DNA from: Saprospiraceae bacterium
GTDB taxonomy: Bacteria; Bacteroidota; Bacteroidia; Chitinophagales; Saprospiraceae
Reading direction: 5' to 3'
DNA: 7,257 nucleotides
Assembly (NCBI GenBank): GCA_022842255.1
Contig: JALHPW010000249.1
Location: 1 to 7,257, forward strand
Part shown: positions 6,423 through 7,257 of the stretch, piece by piece
Layout of the letters: the number at the start of each line of letters is the position of its first letter
How positions within the stretch are numbered: the first letter of the stretch is position 1
Translations under genes and position numbers: made by a program
Notes under the pieces: generated by a model
Told to the model about the DNA's origin: nothing
The model's input: only the letters and a program-made list of their open reading frames with translations
The model's database searches: none

Positions 6423-6803
6423 TTACTCCCCGCCGTGAAACTTGTGATAGGCCACTACGCTCTCCACCAGCAGGAAGAAGTTTTCTATTGCTTTGGCCTT
6501 GTCACTGGCCTGCTCAATGCTTTGTATAGCTGTGGTCATAAACGGATAGAAATTGGCACGTACCGCGGTTTGGCGACCAGCGGCATAAGCCAACTTAGGT
6601 TTAAGCATAATGAGCTGGTTTTTTACTTTCTCATAGCCCTTACCCTCCTCCGTTTGCTCATACTCCGCCCGCATTCGGGTAATGGCAGAGTAGAAATTTC
6701 GGATTTGGTTAGTTTTGAGTTTGTCGCGTGTGAATTGCAGGGCCATGTTTTCGGCCTTTTGTACGATGTCGGAGGTATCCATCGTGCTGAGGTTGATATC
6801 CAT
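6423..6803 (-). CDS. csm2: Type III-A CRISPR small subunit Csm2
   Basis: Csm2 (126 residues) is the small all-helical subunit that forms the second filament beside Csm3 and contacts the crRNA-target duplex. The family signature is clear: LKTNQIRNFYSAITRMR at 29-45, LIMLKPKLAYAAGR at 64-77 and FFLLVESVVAYHKFHGG at 109-125. The length fits the usual 120-150 residues. The ATG at 6801-6803 stands 2 bp after the cas10 stop (TGA-TT-ATG), so the two genes are almost certainly one transcript. A second ATG seven codons inside would also keep the whole domain. Confidence 0.95.
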   Translation of the reverse strand: MDINLSTMDTSDIVQKAENMALQFTRDKLKTNQIRNFYSAITRMRAEYEQTEEGKGYEKVKNQLIMLKPKLAYAAGRQTAVRANFYPFMTTAIQSIEQASDKAKAIENFFLLVESVVAYHKFHGGE

Positions 6804-6805
6804 AA

Positions 6806-7257
6806 TCAGATGTTTTTAGATGTTGAACGAACTTGGAGCATGGCGAAATTGAGAGCCACGAGGTAATCAAGGGCCTTAAAGCCATCTGCATCTTCGGGTT
6901 TCATGGCGTTTTTGAGGAAAGAGTGCATCAAGTGTTTTTCCAGTGCATCGGTGATTTTCTGGCTGTCTTCTGCTGAAAATCCATTTCGTGCAAACAGGTA
7001 GTGCATCCGAGCGATGTTACGAGCAAACTTATCGGGCCGAAGGCTTCCCCGACGCAAAAGTTTGCCACCAATCCACTCATCGCGTTCATAGTAGCTATTC
7101 TTTACCAATTGCATGATGCGATAGGCAAAAGAGGAATTGAACTTGCGTCCACTGGCGGTCTGGCCCTTTTCCAATACTTCTTTAAATTGATTGCCGAGAT
7201 CAAATTTGTCCTGGAAACTGTCCCAACTCAGGGTGTAGTCAAATACATCTACCTGGT
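6806..7257 (-). CDS. cas10: Cas10/Csm1, C-terminal fragment (cut by window edge)
   Basis: The frame is open from the right edge to the TGA at 6806-6808, giving 149 visible residues of a larger protein. Its start is outside the window, and the inner TTG at 7174 is not a real start. The visible part is helical and matches the C-terminal helical domain (D4) of Cas10: LSWDSFQDKFDLGNQF, then FAYRIMQLVKNSY, then a segment with FARNIARMHYLFARN and a last helix LDYLVALNFAMLQV. Cas10 is the large subunit of type III complexes, with an HD nuclease domain and a GGDD palm domain that makes cyclic oligoadenylate. Both catalytic regions lie outside the window, so activity cannot be judged. Assignment rests on the helical pattern and on its place directly before csm2, where cas10/csm1 is expected. 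Confidence 0.87.
   Translation of the reverse strand, partial: QVDVFDYTLSWDSFQDKFDLGNQFKEVLEKGQTASGRKFNSSFAYRIMQLVKNSYYERDEWIGGKLLRRGSLRPDKFARNIARMHYLFARNGFSAEDSQKITDALEKHLMHSFLKNAMKPEDADGFKALDYLVALNFAMLQVRSTSKNI

Noticed and set aside
5925..6866. Plus-strand ORF of 313 residues
   Set aside because: It is antisense to csm3, csm2 and the cas10 end, all of which have clear family motifs. Its protein shows none.
6806..7174. Separate 122-residue gene starting at 7174
   Set aside because: The frame has no stop up to the window edge and the TTG at 7174 is internal; it is the end of cas10.

Overview
The window carries the distal part of a type III-A (Csm) CRISPR-Cas locus with its CRISPR array, and two small genes lying between the csm genes and the array. 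All confidently called genes are on the minus strand, so transcription runs from right to left. In transcription order they are: the 3' end of cas10/csm1 (cut by the right window edge), csm2, csm3, csm4, csm5, a protein with an Effector-Associated Domain 11 (EAD11)-like N-terminus, a small putative lipoprotein, and the array.

The host is most likely a Bacteroidota bacterium, possibly of the Saprospiria/Chitinophagia type. This is inferred. The start codons lack clear Shine-Dalgarno sequences, EAD11-type domains are frequent in that phylum, and the best promoter candidate (931-962) fits the Bacteroidota TTG-N17-23-TAnnTTTG consensus. No taxonomic marker gene is present.

Layout. 1-20: partial spacer or flank. 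21-906: array of 13 repeats of 35 bp and 12 spacers of 34-38 bp; the two leftmost repeats each carry one substitution and the rightmost is altered over its last 7 bases. 907-1248: non-coding, probably the leader. 1249-1686: putative lipoprotein. 1709-2368: EAD11-like protein with a Rossmann-like second domain. 2372-2556: short gap with one possible 40-codon ORF. 2557-6803: csm5, csm4, csm3, csm2. 6806-7257: C-terminal 149 residues of Cas10. The csm3/csm4 and csm4/csm5 junctions are ATGA overlaps and cas10/csm2 are 2 bp apart. The only loose junction is csm2/csm3, where 94 bp hold two related palindromes.

How it should work, from knowledge of the family: Cas10, Csm2, Csm3, Csm4 and Csm5 assemble on a crRNA from the array. 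Csm3 cuts target RNA; its catalytic Asp is visible at residue 39. Cas10 may cut DNA or make cyclic oligoadenylate, but its HD and GGDD regions lie outside the window. No cas6, cas1, cas2 or csm6 is present here. The place after csm5, where an ancillary effector is often found, is taken by the EAD11-like protein. This is the most interesting feature: it suggests that a type III complex could be linked to an EAD-wired conflict system.

Array direction was judged from sequence alone. The repeat hairpin with a GAAA loop, the ATTGCGAC end, the purine bias of the spacers and the candidate promoter all favour minus-strand transcription. The degenerate right-hand repeat argues the other way.
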